DNA of 64,000 nt. It comes from Gallaecimonas xiamenensis 3-C-1 (lineage in GTDB: Bacteria; Pseudomonadota; Gammaproteobacteria; Enterobacterales; Gallaecimonadaceae). Where the stretch lies: contig NZ_AMRI01000010.1 in assembly GCF_000299915.1 (NCBI RefSeq), positions 1-64,000 of the forward strand, read 5' to 3'. The first letter of the stretch is position 1; each line of letters opens with the position of its first letter. The position numbers and the translations under genes are program-made. Under the pieces are notes generated by a model. That model did not search any database and was not told the origin of the DNA. It saw only the letters and a list, made by a program, of their open reading frames with translations. This document shows, piece by piece, positions 1 to 7,240 of this stretch.

Positions 1-1859
1 AAGGCGGCGGGCATGTCTTTGTTCGTGGCTTTGATAATCCCTATGTGACCGGTTATGGCTGGATGAGCCCGGGTGATTTGCTGGATGACTCCACCTATTT
101 GACCGATGGTGCCCCCTGCCCGGTAGTGGCTAAACCCGCTAATGGTGTGTTGCTGCGTCCCGACAGTGGCTATGGCGGCGTAATTGGTGCAAACGACGGT
201 TGCAGTGTGTTGTTTGATACCTTTCCGGGCCATCGCGACAATTCACCCGACGCCAACGGCGTCATGGTGCCGAACGGTAAAACCATCGACGCTCGTCCGT
301 TGGAAGTAGGCGATGTGTTGGAGTTTTCCAGCTCGTTTTTTACCACCCGCGAGATCATGGATTCTCTGGGCGACAGCCACGGTTATCGTTACTACACCAA
401 TGAGCTGACTTACGTCATGGGTGAAGGTTTGCGGCCTTGGTATGGGGTGCAGCCACGGCTGAAAAACGAGCCACTGCCCAAGGAAACACTGCAAGGCGGC
501 ACGGGCTCTATTTCTTACGATTACGCCGATAATGCCGCTTTTATGTTCCAGCAACCGCAAACCACCATTGCCATGGAAAACATGCAACGCTTTGTGGAAG
601 GGCGCCGTTGGATCCATACCAACCTGTGGACTGGCGAGCACAACGAGCCGGATAACGACCGCAACGATGCGGGCATGGCGTTGCAGGGGCCACGCTTCAA
701 CCAGTCTTCCTGTTTTGGTTGCCACATCAATAATGGCCGCAGTGCAGCGCCAACGGTGGTTAATCAGCGGCTCGATACCATGGCGGTACGCACCGCCGAA
801 TCCACCGTCGATGGCACCTATTGGCCAGACCGCCATTACGGCCTTGCGGTACAGATGAACGCCCGCTCAGTAACCACCGGCGAAGCGCAAAATTGGGGCA
901 CCGGGGTTTGGTTGGAAGGGTTTGACGATTCCTCAGCAACCTTGGCCGATGGCACCGTGGTGGCGCTTCGAAAACCCAAGATAGCGTTCGAGGGGCCGGC
1001 GCCTGCGGTCTATTCACTGCGTGCGGCGCAGCCGATGATCGGCATGGGGCTGCTCGAAGCCATCCCCGATGCCGAGATTTTATCTCGGGTGCGCACCAGC
1101 CCAGACGAAGATGGCGTGAAAGGCACAGCAAACTACGGCTACGACCCAGAAACCGGCGAAGTACATCTCGGCCGCTATGGCTGGAAGGCCGGTAAAGTCA
1201 GCTTGCGCCATCAAGTAACCAACGCAGCATTGCTGGATATGTCGGTCACCTCACCGGTCTACCCCAATCGGCTGTGCTTGGCAGGCTCTGCCCACTGTAA
1301 TGCCAGTGATGGGCTAGATATGGGGCTTTCTGCCGAAGCGGTCGAGCGCATGACCCAGTACTTGCAGCTGCTGGGCGTCCCGGCGCAGCGCAGCCTGGTC
1401 AGTGGCTTTCCCAAAGGCGTAACCCCCTTGCCGTATCTGGATGTCGACCCAGATGCGATAGCCAAAGGGGAGAAACTCTTTACCGATATCCGTTGCAGCA
1501 GTTGCCATGTGGTGGAGCTGCAAACCGGCAACACGTCAGAATTTGCCGAAGTGCGCAATCAGACGATAAAGCCCTACACCGACATGCTGTTGCACGATAT
1601 GGGTGACGGGTTGGCCGATGGCTTTCAAGAAGGTTTGGCAACGGGCAGCATGTGGCGCACATCACCGCTGTGGGGCATTGGCTACACCGAATATGTTGCG
1701 GCGGGCACACCTGTTGGATATCTGCACGACAGCCGAGCGCGTAACCTGACCGAGGCCATTATGTGGCATGGCGGAGAAGCGCAAACCAGTAAACAGCGTT
1801 TTGCAGCGCTCAGTGCGCAAGAGCGCCAGCAGTTGCTGAGCTTCCTCAAGTCGCTGTAA
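1..1859 (+). CDS. Di-heme c-type oxidoreductase (DHOR/DUF1111 family), 5' truncated
   Basis: The frame is open to the left edge (first full codon at base 3), so the gene starts outside the window; the GTG at 45 is only an internal codon. Two CxxCH haem-binding motifs are visible: CFGCH near base 710 and CSSCH near base 1490. The C-terminus reads PLWGIG, LHDSRARNLTEAIMWHGGEA, then a final QERQQLLSFLKSL-type helix, which is the usual end of the DUF1111/di-heme thiol-oxidoreductase-like family. The product should be a periplasmic or exported cytochrome-type redox protein. Its electron partner and substrate cannot be read from the sequence. A clear terminator follows the stop. Family is confident; physiological role is unknown. 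Confidence 0.8.
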   Translation, partial: GGGHVFVRGFDNPYVTGYGWMSPGDLLDDSTYLTDGAPCPVVAKPANGVLLRPDSGYGGVIGANDGCSVLFDTFPGHRDNSPDANGVMVPNGKTIDARPLEVGDVLEFSSSFFTTREIMDSLGDSHGYRYYTNELTYVMGEGLRPWYGVQPRLKNEPLPKETLQGGTGSISYDYADNAAFMFQQPQTTIAMENMQRFVEGRRWIHTNLWTGEHNEPDNDRNDAGMALQGPRFNQSSCFGCHINNGRSAAPTVVNQRLDTMAVRTAESTVDGTYWPDRHYGLAVQMNARSVTTGEAQNWGTGVWLEGFDDSSATLADGTVVALRKPKIAFEGPAPAVYSLRAAQPMIGMGLLEAIPDAEILSRVRTSPDEDGVKGTANYGYDPETGEVHLGRYGWKAGKVSLRHQVTNAALLDMSVTSPVYPNRLCLAGSAHCNASDGLDMGLSAEAVERMTQYLQLLGVPAQRSLVSGFPKGVTPLPYLDVDPDAIAKGEKLFTDIRCSSCHVVELQTGNTSEFAEVRNQTIKPYTDMLLHDMGDGLADGFQEGLATGSMWRTSPLWGIGYTEYVAAGTPVGYLHDSRARNLTEAIMWHGGEAQTSKQRFAALSAQERQQLLSFLKSL

Positions 1860-1869
1860 ATAGGGTATC

Positions 1870-1907
1870 AAGGCTCCGGTTGCCTAGGGGTGGCCGGAGC
1901 CTTCTTT
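1870..1907 (+). terminator. Rho-independent terminator after the di-heme oxidoreductase
   Basis: A 10-bp inverted repeat (AAGGCTCCGG / CCGGAGCCTT) closes a 14-nt loop and is followed by a short T-rich run, 10 bases after the stop codon. Confidence 0.75.
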
Positions 1908-1920
1908 GCCTAGACGGTAA

Positions 1921-2143
1921 GTAGTCGGCCCACCGATAAAAGCCGCTTAATCCCCTTACAGCACCACATCCACATACCCTCAGCAGTCGCTGATAATCTC
2001 GATCGCATCTAATTTGCGTTTTTTAACAGAAAAACGCTGTGTCAGCGTGAAACCAGCATCGTCCAAAGCGTATTGAAGTGGCAAAGAGGACATTCCTCTG
2101 GCCCACTCTTTATGGTTACTCAGAAGATGGGTGTCCTTTATAT
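1921..2143 (+). mobile_element. Remnant of a REP-associated (Y1) transposase element, 3' end only
   Basis: The first ~110 bases repeat, with many substitutions, the segment at 4325-4450 that holds the last codons of the transposase fragment and its downstream non-coding tail (shared stretch GGCCCACCGATAAAAGCC). The block ends with GGTTACTCAGAAGATGGGTG at 2114, the same terminal motif found at 4517 and 4557 and, inverted, at 9617. The distance from the transposase-end sequence to the motif is about 163 bases in both copies, so this is a second, 5'-deleted copy of the same element. It has no coding capacity. The rest of the gap to the next gene, 2144-2293, shows nothing recognisable. Confidence 0.7.
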
Positions 2144-2293
2144 TATTATATTCAGCTAGATAACTATACACTCGAACGATTGAGTATTAATCGAAGTTAA
2201 GGCGCATCACCTAGATTAAGATACTTACCAGAGGCGACAGATATTGAGAAGATTTCATGTCTTTGACATAGATGAAATTGAGTAGAGGGTTAA

Positions 2294-2719
2294 ATGACTG
2301 GATTGCCAGATAGATTGTATGCTGATATTACCTTGCTCTGTAAGCAGGGCGATGAATTGATTAAGCTAGATAAGTTAGAAGAGGCAAGGTCGAAGTATGT
2401 TTCGGCGCTAAAGTTATTACCTGAAAAAAGAAATAATTGGGAAGCAGCTACGTGGATATATGTTGCTGTTGGTGATATTCATTTTCGTTTGGGTAATTAC
2501 GATAAATGCTTTAAATGTTTCTATAATGCTGTTCAATGCCCGAAGGGATTAGGAAATCCATTTATACACTTAAGACTCGGCCAAATGTATTTTGAGCAAG
2601 GGAAAATGAGTAAGGCAGCTGATGAACTGACAAGAGTATACATGGGAGCTGGCATGGATATCTTCATGGAAGATGACCCGAAGTATTTAAATTTTTTAGA
2701 AAAAAACATAGAAATATAG
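2294..2719 (+). CDS. TPR-repeat protein of the polymorphic-toxin immunity-associated type
   Basis: A 141-aa soluble protein made of tetratricopeptide-like helical pairs: GDELIKLDKLEEARSKYVSA, then GDIHFRLGNYDKCFKCFYNA, then LRLGQMYFEQGKMSKAADEL. It resembles small TPR proteins often found beside Rhs/CDI-type toxin modules, ending in a D-P-K-Y-x-x-F-L segment as here; I know this from the family and did not test it. Codon use is AT-rich, unlike the core genes. There is no signal peptide. Another frame stays open after the stop (about 2717-2800) and may be leftover sequence of a neighbouring module. Function inferred: protein-protein interaction, possibly immunity. Confidence 0.55.
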   Translation: MTGLPDRLYADITLLCKQGDELIKLDKLEEARSKYVSALKLLPEKRNNWEAATWIYVAVGDIHFRLGNYDKCFKCFYNAVQCPKGLGNPFIHLRLGQMYFEQGKMSKAADELTRVYMGAGMDIFMEDDPKYLNFLEKNIEI

Positions 2720-2814
2720 AAGATAAGGGGAAGTGGAAAAATAATAGATACCCATCTAAAGAAATCGAGGTTTTTCGAGGAAATGAGCTTTCACTTATTT
2801 GAACAGGCAATGAT

Positions 2815-3213
2815 ATGTCGTTAAAAGACTACTCTGATGAAGACGATTACTACACCCAAGAATTCGAAAAGGAAGGAGTAGTATCTATTTGGGTTGGATT
2901 AACAGACAATGCCAATGACCCTGAAGAGCTAGATGCATTACAGGATTTGTGTGGTGTTGGATATTATGAACTAGATAATCAAGAAGCTAACTGTTTTGAT
3001 TTTAATTTAGTGACATTACAGGAGCTGCTTGAAGACATTTCCTACTCTAAGTCCTTCATGATAGATGCATTAGATAGGGCTAGGGAAAAAGGATTGTCAG
3101 AAGCACGTTGGGTCATAGTTCAGTATGAATTCGAATATAACCCGAGCAAAGTGAAGAGAGAAGTTTCCGACGATCCAGTATTTTTGGGGTGTTTTAGTTA
3201 CGTAGCGGAATAG
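2815..3213 (+). CDS. Imm22-like (DUF4284) immunity family protein
   Basis: A 132-aa acidic soluble protein. The early VVSIWVGLTD strand, the central LLEDISYSKSFM segment and the terminal VFLGCFSYVAE strand match my recollection of Imm22/DUF4284, a family of immunity proteins in polymorphic toxin loci. No cognate toxin gene lies next to it. With the TPR gene upstream (95-bp gap, same strand) and another small gene downstream on the other strand, it looks like part of an orphan immunity cluster. AT-rich codon use supports horizontal origin. It binds no recognisable cofactor. A profile search would be decisive. Confidence 0.55.
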   Translation: MSLKDYSDEDDYYTQEFEKEGVVSIWVGLTDNANDPEELDALQDLCGVGYYELDNQEANCFDFNLVTLQELLEDISYSKSFMIDALDRAREKGLSEARWVIVQYEFEYNPSKVKREVSDDPVFLGCFSYVAE

Positions 3214-3269
3214 TTTTTATAAAATCTAGTCTGAATACATAGGTTTACGAAAACGGTGATATTTATTAG

Positions 3270-3292
3270 CCCAGGCTACTTAAGAGCCTGGG
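3270..3292. terminator. Hairpin between convergent small genes
   Basis: Perfect 8-bp arms CCCAGGCT / AGCCTGGG with a 7-nt loop, lying between the Imm22-like gene (+) and the next gene (-). There is no long T tract on either side, so terminator function is only likely. A second hairpin (CTCCCC TTT GGGGAG type) lies at about 3382-3397. Confidence 0.45.
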
Positions 3293-3452
3293 TTAACCTA
3301 TAAGATTCGGAAAATGATGTTGTTATATCGTATTTAGGCCAGTGTTGCTGTGTGCATTTCAAGTTTTGTATGCGTTTATCGCTCCCCTTTGGGGGAGTAA
3401 GTGATGCAGTCCATTAAAGCGGGTGAGGTCCAATAACTAATTTAGCTGCTTT

Positions 3453-3749
3453 TTATGTGAGTACACCGCCAGCATCTACGAGTCGAATAATTTCTGGAAA
3501 CCTTTCTTCCTGGCACTGTATTTTTGAGAGAAACTCGCGTGCACTTTTCCAGCTATATTCTTTAACTACCCCCCCACCATCTACACCGCCCTTATACATT
3601 TTTGGCTCGTAGTACTCTGTGCTATCAATTTCTTTAACCTGGACAAAAAACTCGTACCAGTCGCCGTCATCCGCTTTGAACGATAAGGAATAAGATCCTC
3701 CATCCCTGCAAATTTCTACGCCGTAGATTTCTGTTATTTTGAATTTCAT
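3453..3749 (-). CDS. Small hypothetical protein, possible immunity protein
   Basis: A 98-aa protein when started at the ATG at 3749. A longer frame begins upstream at 3803, but its extra residues are a low-complexity FFYFFLLF stretch that looks like translated AT-rich spacer. The protein is a small alpha/beta type, with several aromatic strands (DGDWYEFFVQV) followed by a helical C-terminus (SAREFLSKI). I do not recognise the family. Its size, AT-rich composition and position next to an Imm22-like gene suggest another immunity or accessory gene, but that is inference from context. Confidence 0.45.
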   Translation of the reverse strand: MKFKITEIYGVEICRDGGSYSLSFKADDGDWYEFFVQVKEIDSTEYYEPKMYKGGVDGGGVVKEYSWKSAREFLSKIQCQEERFPEIIRLVDAGGVLT

Positions 3750-3892
3750 AGGTTCACATAAAAATAAAAGAAAAAAGTAAAAAAAGGACATGTATTTCCA
3801 CAACCGCTCACAAACCGCTTTTCATCGACAGTTGCAAAATACGGGACATCCATATACGTCCTTTAAGAAAAAAGACACCCATCCCATCATGT

Positions 3893-4354
3893 TTTAAGTC
3901 GCAAGTCATTTTGGATGAAGCCGGTTTACTGGCTTGCATGGCCTATGTCGACCTCAATCTCCTTCGCGCCAAGATAGTGGATACCCCTGAAGCCTCAGCA
4001 GATGTGCCATTGTCAGCAAGGCTTAATACTGAAGACGACAGCAAGCCAGCGTTACTGCCTTTTGTTACCCAGTTTAAAGACAGCCCCAAGGGTATTCCTT
4101 TTGCGCTGGCCGATTACTTGGCGCTGGTGGATTGGACTGGTCGGGCACAACGAGCAGACAAGCGCGGCTTTATCACCCCAGAAACCCCTGCCATTTTGGA
4201 ACGCTTAGGTCTTGATGCCGACAGCTTCCTTATCGCCCTTGGCCAACATCAACTTTCCCGAGGCTCTGTGATTGGGCACAAACAGGCCCAAAGTGCCTAC
4301 GCCAAAGCCCATCATCGACGACACGTGGTCGGCCCACCGATAAAAGCCGCTTAA
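3893..4354 (+). pseudogene. C-terminal fragment of a REP-associated tyrosine (Y1, IS200-like) transposase
   Basis: The frame reads FKSQVILDEAGLLACMAYVD and continues LNLLRAKIVDTPE. This is the conserved segment after the catalytic region in IS200-like/RAYT transposases (Y-V-D-L-N-x-x-R-A). The N-terminal half, with the HUH motif and catalytic tyrosine, is missing. Upstream of about 3893 the sequence is not transposase but the element's own end region (GACACCCATC at 3874, the inverse of GATGGGTGTC at the right end). So an internal deletion has joined the left flank to the gene's 3' half. It cannot encode an active enzyme. A TTG at 3911 could start a 147-aa peptide, probably not functional. Confidence 0.75.
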
Positions 4355-4556
4355 CTTTCCCCGCACCACCACACTCACAGACCTTCGGCACCCGCTGATA
4401 ATCCCGCTCGCCTTGGATTTGCGTTTTTAACGACAAAACGCGGTATCAGTGTTTAAAAAATACCCTTTAAGGCTGATTAATACTGCACAGGCAATGCATT
4501 GAAAAAATTGGACTTTGGTTACTCAGAAGATGGATGTCCTTTATTTCTATTTTTAC

Positions 4557-4583
4557 GGTTACTCAAAAGATGGGTGTCCTTTA
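4557..4583 (+). repeat. Dispersed RAYT-end repeat, third local copy
   Basis: GGTTACTCAAAAGATGGGTG followed by TCCTTTA, 40 bases after an almost identical copy at 4517-4543. Other copies are at 2114-2140 (+) and 9617-9643 (-). Confidence 0.7.
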
Positions 4584-4647
4584 TATTTTTATATTTCTCC
4601 TTTATATTTTTCTTGTTATTAAAAGCTGGTCGCTGTGCAGCCGATTG

Positions 4648-5613
4648 TTAAATTTTATTTCTTATATTCAGCTCTCTCACTCTCTTGATCACATACTGTG
4701 AAAACAAAGGGTGCGCTGCTATCTTTTCAAATTTTTTCACTCCATCATATGACTGTATTATCCTAGAGCATATTTCAGTTTCGCTTTTTCCTTTATTGGA
4801 ATTATATCTCGATGCCATAGTAGCGTTTACGCTTTGCAACAAGCTTTCGCTAGCCGTCTCACTTAATATCTGATTAAGGATATCTCTCCAAGGCCTATCA
4901 TCGGTTTCTTTCACATCCAAGTTATCAAAAACCCAGGCTTTGTAGTCACGATCTCCCAAGCTAAACTCTTCTTCGGTTTTGTATGTTGAGAAGATTTTTT
5001 CAGCGAACGGATTTTTACCAATTAAATTAGCACCGTTGGGAGCGCTTTTCGTTCTATAAACTTTTTCTACTTGACCAAATATGTCTACATGCGCACATAC
5101 AATCGGAATATCCAACACGTTGAAAATTTTAATTAAAACGGCGTCTCGAGAAACGCCAGTATCTACTAGCACTCTATTGATGAAACCTTCAATGGAATTG
5201 AAATCCTCTTTTATCTCCAAAAGCCATAACTGAGGGATCAAAAGCTCAGAGGCAAACTGATTGGCTTCCGACTCCATTTCTCTATATTCAAGATCAGCCA
5301 AAATGCTATCGATATGAGACACGACTGTTCCGGTATGCCACGGAATAATGATATGGCCGAGCTCATGTGCAAGTGTAAATTTCTGCCGAGTAACAGGCAG
5401 TTGTGTATTTATCAAAATACTAGGCTTGGTCTCCCCACCAATCCCTACAGTTATTCCATCCGCATTAATAGGAAACGAATGGTATTCAATTTGCCCATAT
5501 TCACTTACCAAGCTTTCCAAGTCATATGGCGGTCGTAGCCTGTGTCTTGACAGTACGCGTGCGGCCATTTTTTCAACTGGATTCACTTGAGCTTCCCAAT
5601 GAGTTTCAGCCAA
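4648..5613 (-). CDS. ImmA/IrrE-family zinc metallopeptidase
   Basis: A 321-aa soluble protein with the gluzincin-type motif HELGH in FTLAHELGHIII (about residues 79-90) and a downstream E-S-E-A-N-Q-F-A-S-E-L-L-I-P helix that supplies the third zinc ligand (consensus E-x-x-A-x-x-F-A). Family members cleave repressors or antitoxins in phage, ICE and toxin-antitoxin settings. It follows the small acidic gene with a ~31-base overlap, so the two are translationally coupled. The start shown is TTG at 5613; an ATG at 5568, 15 bases after the upstream stop, is an alternative. The C-terminal ~150 residues are outside the core domain and not recognised. AT-rich codon use. Confidence 0.8.
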   Translation of the reverse strand: MAETHWEAQVNPVEKMAARVLSRHRLRPPYDLESLVSEYGQIEYHSFPINADGITVGIGGETKPSILINTQLPVTRQKFTLAHELGHIIIPWHTGTVVSHIDSILADLEYREMESEANQFASELLIPQLWLLEIKEDFNSIEGFINRVLVDTGVSRDAVLIKIFNVLDIPIVCAHVDIFGQVEKVYRTKSAPNGANLIGKNPFAEKIFSTYKTEEEFSLGDRDYKAWVFDNLDVKETDDRPWRDILNQILSETASESLLQSVNATMASRYNSNKGKSETEICSRIIQSYDGVKKFEKIAAHPLFSQYVIKRVRELNIRNKI

Positions 5614-5894
5614 GATTCCATTTTTCTTGCTTCTTCAGCCGTTTCAGCACGTGCAGCTAAAGCCAACCTTTCTTGATTCATCTCTTGATCAAAAGTTGTC
5701 CCTCTCTTTCTTGCTGAAAGGATGAAAGGAAGTATTGAGGGCTTAGTTGCCCACGCAGAATACTCTTCCCACGTCATTCCCAGGTAGTCATGTAACTCCA
5801 AAGGAGTTTCTTCATCTTCATGCCAACGCTCTACAAAATCATCAATCTCATCTTCTAGGACGTCACCATCGAGACACAAATCGACAAAACTCAT
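5583..5894 (-). CDS. Small acidic antitoxin-like protein paired with ImmA
   Basis: About 103 aa from the ATG at 5894, which has AGGAG six bases upstream; the ATG at 5900 has no spacing to that site. The N-terminal half is strongly acidic (EDEIDDFVERWHEDEE). It is followed by LHDYLGMTWEEYSAWATKP, an L-x-x-Y-L-G-M-x-x-E-E-Y-x-x-W pattern that I recall from small proteins encoded beside ImmA-type peptidases. The gene starts a few bases after the RNase ORF and overlaps the ImmA gene, so all three form one operon. Possible roles are antitoxin or immunity to the E3-type RNase, or ImmA substrate. Which of these is right cannot be decided from sequence. Confidence 0.6.
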   Translation of the reverse strand: MSFVDLCLDGDVLEDEIDDFVERWHEDEETPLELHDYLGMTWEEYSAWATKPSILPFILSARKRGTTFDQEMNQERLALAARAETAEEARKMESWLKLIGKLK

Positions 5895-5903
5895 CTTCAT
5901 CTC

Positions 5904-6143
5904 CTAGTTTTGCTTACTAATCCTGCGGCCTTTTACGGCGGGCTTCAAAATAACACCGGTCTGAGGACACGCTGCGCCTAAGTGACGACCATTCTTATTA
6001 AACACTTCTAACTCACCATGGAGTGAGTCCCAGGTATAGTAAATTTTCTCTGCATCATCCTTGTATACCTTCCTTCCACCTTCGATACCTACGACACTGC
6101 AGCTATCAAGAATGGAGGGTTTTGGAATTGGTAACCCACCCAC
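5904..6143 (-). CDS. Stand-alone colicin E3-type (cytotoxic) ribonuclease domain
   Basis: A 79-aa protein that is almost only the catalytic domain of colicin E3/cloacin, which cuts 16S rRNA in the decoding site. The key segment is YTWDSLHGELEVF, matching E3 YEWDSQHGELEGY, with the catalytic Asp, His and Glu all kept. The following G-R-H-L-G, P-Q-T-G-x-x-L-K and a basic K-G-R-R-I tail also match. The start is GTG at 6143 with GGAG seven bases upstream; the frame is open back to a TAA inside the attC-like core, so no more than eight extra residues are possible. Receptor-binding and translocation domains are absent, which suggests an intracellular toxin or an orphan toxin tip. The next gene follows within a few bases. 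Confidence 0.75.
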   Translation of the reverse strand: MGGLPIPKPSILDSCSVVGIEGGRKVYKDDAEKIYYTWDSLHGELEVFNKNGRHLGAACPQTGVILKPAVKGRRISKQN

Positions 6144-6165
6144 ATTTTCACTCCATACATTTTGA

Positions 6166-6238
6166 ATTTAACACCGCGAGAAGGGGCAATTGTGAAGCGA
6201 AGCGTAACAATTGTCCCGCTTGCTTGCTTTGTTATGGC
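6166..6238 (-). other. attC-like integron recombination site (73 bp)
   Basis: Read on the minus strand it begins GCCATAACA, overlapping the TAA stop of the 136-aa gene, and ends GTTAAAT, which fits the GTTRRRY right-core consensus. Between these the arms pair imperfectly (GCGGGACAATTGT against ACAATTGCCCC) around a central loop, as in attC sites. The outer GCCATAAC is the exact inverse of GTTATGGC, which contains the start codon of the 136-aa gene, exactly the core relation expected within one cassette. Length is inside the normal attC range. A structural covariance search was not possible. Confidence 0.6.
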
Positions 6239-6642
6239 TTTTCACTTAATACAACCTTGCTGGGGCGACTATTCCAGATTTTGCTTTGGCTTTGCAAGAA
6301 AACAAGTTGCCCGTATTCGTCCATAGTGGATTCTCTTCCAGTTGCCTGTAGCCATTTTTCGTAGAACCCTTCAAAATCCTCTGTAGAAAACTCTGGTATT
6401 TTATATTGCGAAATGTCGATTACGCTTGCGAAATCATCACTTCGTGGAAGCGGTTCTTCCGTGACATTATTGATACCTATAAGACTAAACAATATTTTTA
6501 GCTCAACTAGCCCAGACAAATATACTTCGAAAAACCCTTCACATACTTCATCCAAACTAGAAATTGAATTCAAAACATTTCTGTCTGTTGTGCTTGGAGA
6601 AGCAAATAAAAAATGCTGCACCCTAGTTTCCTTTGTAGCCAT
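6232..6642 (-). CDS. Hypothetical protein in a putative integron cassette
   Basis: A 136-aa soluble protein, AT-rich in codon use, with no motif I recognise. It has a helical central part (EVCEGFFEVYLSGLVELKIL) and a D-F-E-G-F-Y-E-K-W-L-Q-A-T-G segment near the C-terminus. The ATG lies inside GTTATGGC and the TAA inside GCCATAAC, so the reading frame fills the cassette from core to core, which is typical of cassette genes. I see no Shine-Dalgarno sequence in the few bases available, so translation may depend on upstream sequence. Function unknown; neighbouring genes suggest defence or toxin-immunity roles, but nothing in the protein shows this. Confidence 0.6.
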   Translation of the reverse strand: MATKETRVQHFLFASPSTTDRNVLNSISSLDEVCEGFFEVYLSGLVELKILFSLIGINNVTEEPLPRSDDFASVIDISQYKIPEFSTEDFEGFYEKWLQATGRESTMDEYGQLVFLQSQSKIWNSRPSKVVLSEKP

Positions 6643-6645
6643 AAC

Positions 6646-7240
6646 AATAGTTATGAATCCGGCTCGTTTTCACTCATCAGATCATTTGGGATAGTGATTT
6701 TAACTAATTGATTTACCTAGTGATTTATACGACGCCATCAATCACCCTGCGTGAAAACGCGCCGGCTTCTTTTGCTGATCGGACCGGCTTCATATCTTGA
6801 AGTCGGACCACCAAAAAAATCCAATTTAATCAGTTGCGTAGCTAGTGCCTGCCGGGATAAACGAGCCTGGCATTCGTAATAAAGGTGCCTAATTTCCACA
6901 GTGCGCCTGGATATACTGTGTGCCCATCCAGAAACCTGAACGGAACGACTTATCCAACAAGGGGCTGGGCACCCTGTGCAGCACCAGCGGTAAACGACGG
7001 GAAGTGAAGTTCCCGAAGGGCGCTTAACGCCAGGGTGCCTTCTTTTGGTTCTTTTCTTGGCCAAGCAAGAAAACCCGTTCGTCGGTGCCGTGATCGGCAA
7101 ACAATAAACCGTGTTGGCAAGGCACGCTACCGCCCTTGGATTCACGGGCTCCATCCTCCCTGCTAGCCCTACGCTGTCCCGTTCCTTGGGCATGCCCATA
7201 AACTGAACTCCAGCCTAACTCACTGACACCAATAGGTAAA
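6646..7240. other. 595-bp stretch without a credible gene; contains a TTTTCTTG/CAAGAAAA palindrome
   Basis: Short frames on both strands have composition unlike real proteins. The sequence TTTTCTTGGCCAAGCAAGAAAA region at 7052-7073 forms 8-bp arms around GCCAAG. It sits in a block (about 6990-7200) that reads like the non-coding repeat-like sequence I have seen beside accessory regions in other gammaproteobacteria. The left part (6646-6720) would be expected to hold the recombination site upstream of the first cassette; I see only CATAACTATTGTTATG there, no full attC or attI and no integrase gene. Confidence 0.4.

Larger units (their letters stand above)
3835..4583. mobile_element. Internally deleted REP/RAYT element with inverted terminal motifs
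   Basis: The left side contains a GGACATCC / GGACGT-type fold-back at 3844-3865 and GACACCCATC at 3874. The right side carries two copies of the inverse motif, GGTTACTCAGAAGATGGATG at 4517 and GGTTACTCAAAAGATGGGTG at 4557, each followed by TCCTTTA. The truncated transposase lies between them. The 4355-4516 stretch is the element's non-coding tail. The double right end suggests two insertions or a tandem event. It abuts, and appears to interrupt, the attC-like end of the cassette that carries the ImmA gene. Confidence 0.6.
4647..6171 (-). mobile_element. Putative integron gene cassette: E3-type RNase, small acidic protein, ImmA
   Basis: On the minus strand the segment begins directly after the G of GTTAAATT, the right core of the attC-like site at 6166-6238. 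It ends with AATTTAAC, whose last bases overlap the TAA stop of the ImmA gene. AATTTAAC is the exact inverse complement of GTTAAATT, the match expected between a cassette's own start and the left core of its own attC. The rest of that attC (after about 4620) is missing, apparently lost to the RAYT element. Three co-oriented, closely packed genes lie inside. Cassette status is inferred from these matches; no integrase gene is in the window. Confidence 0.55.

Noticed and set aside
1980-2171. A 63-aa minus-strand frame
   Set aside because: It lies inside the transposase-element remnant and repeats in degenerate form at 4.4 kb where no frame is kept.
4230-4436. A 68-aa minus-strand frame across the transposase fragment
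   Set aside because: Antisense to the Y1 transposase remnant and its non-coding tail.
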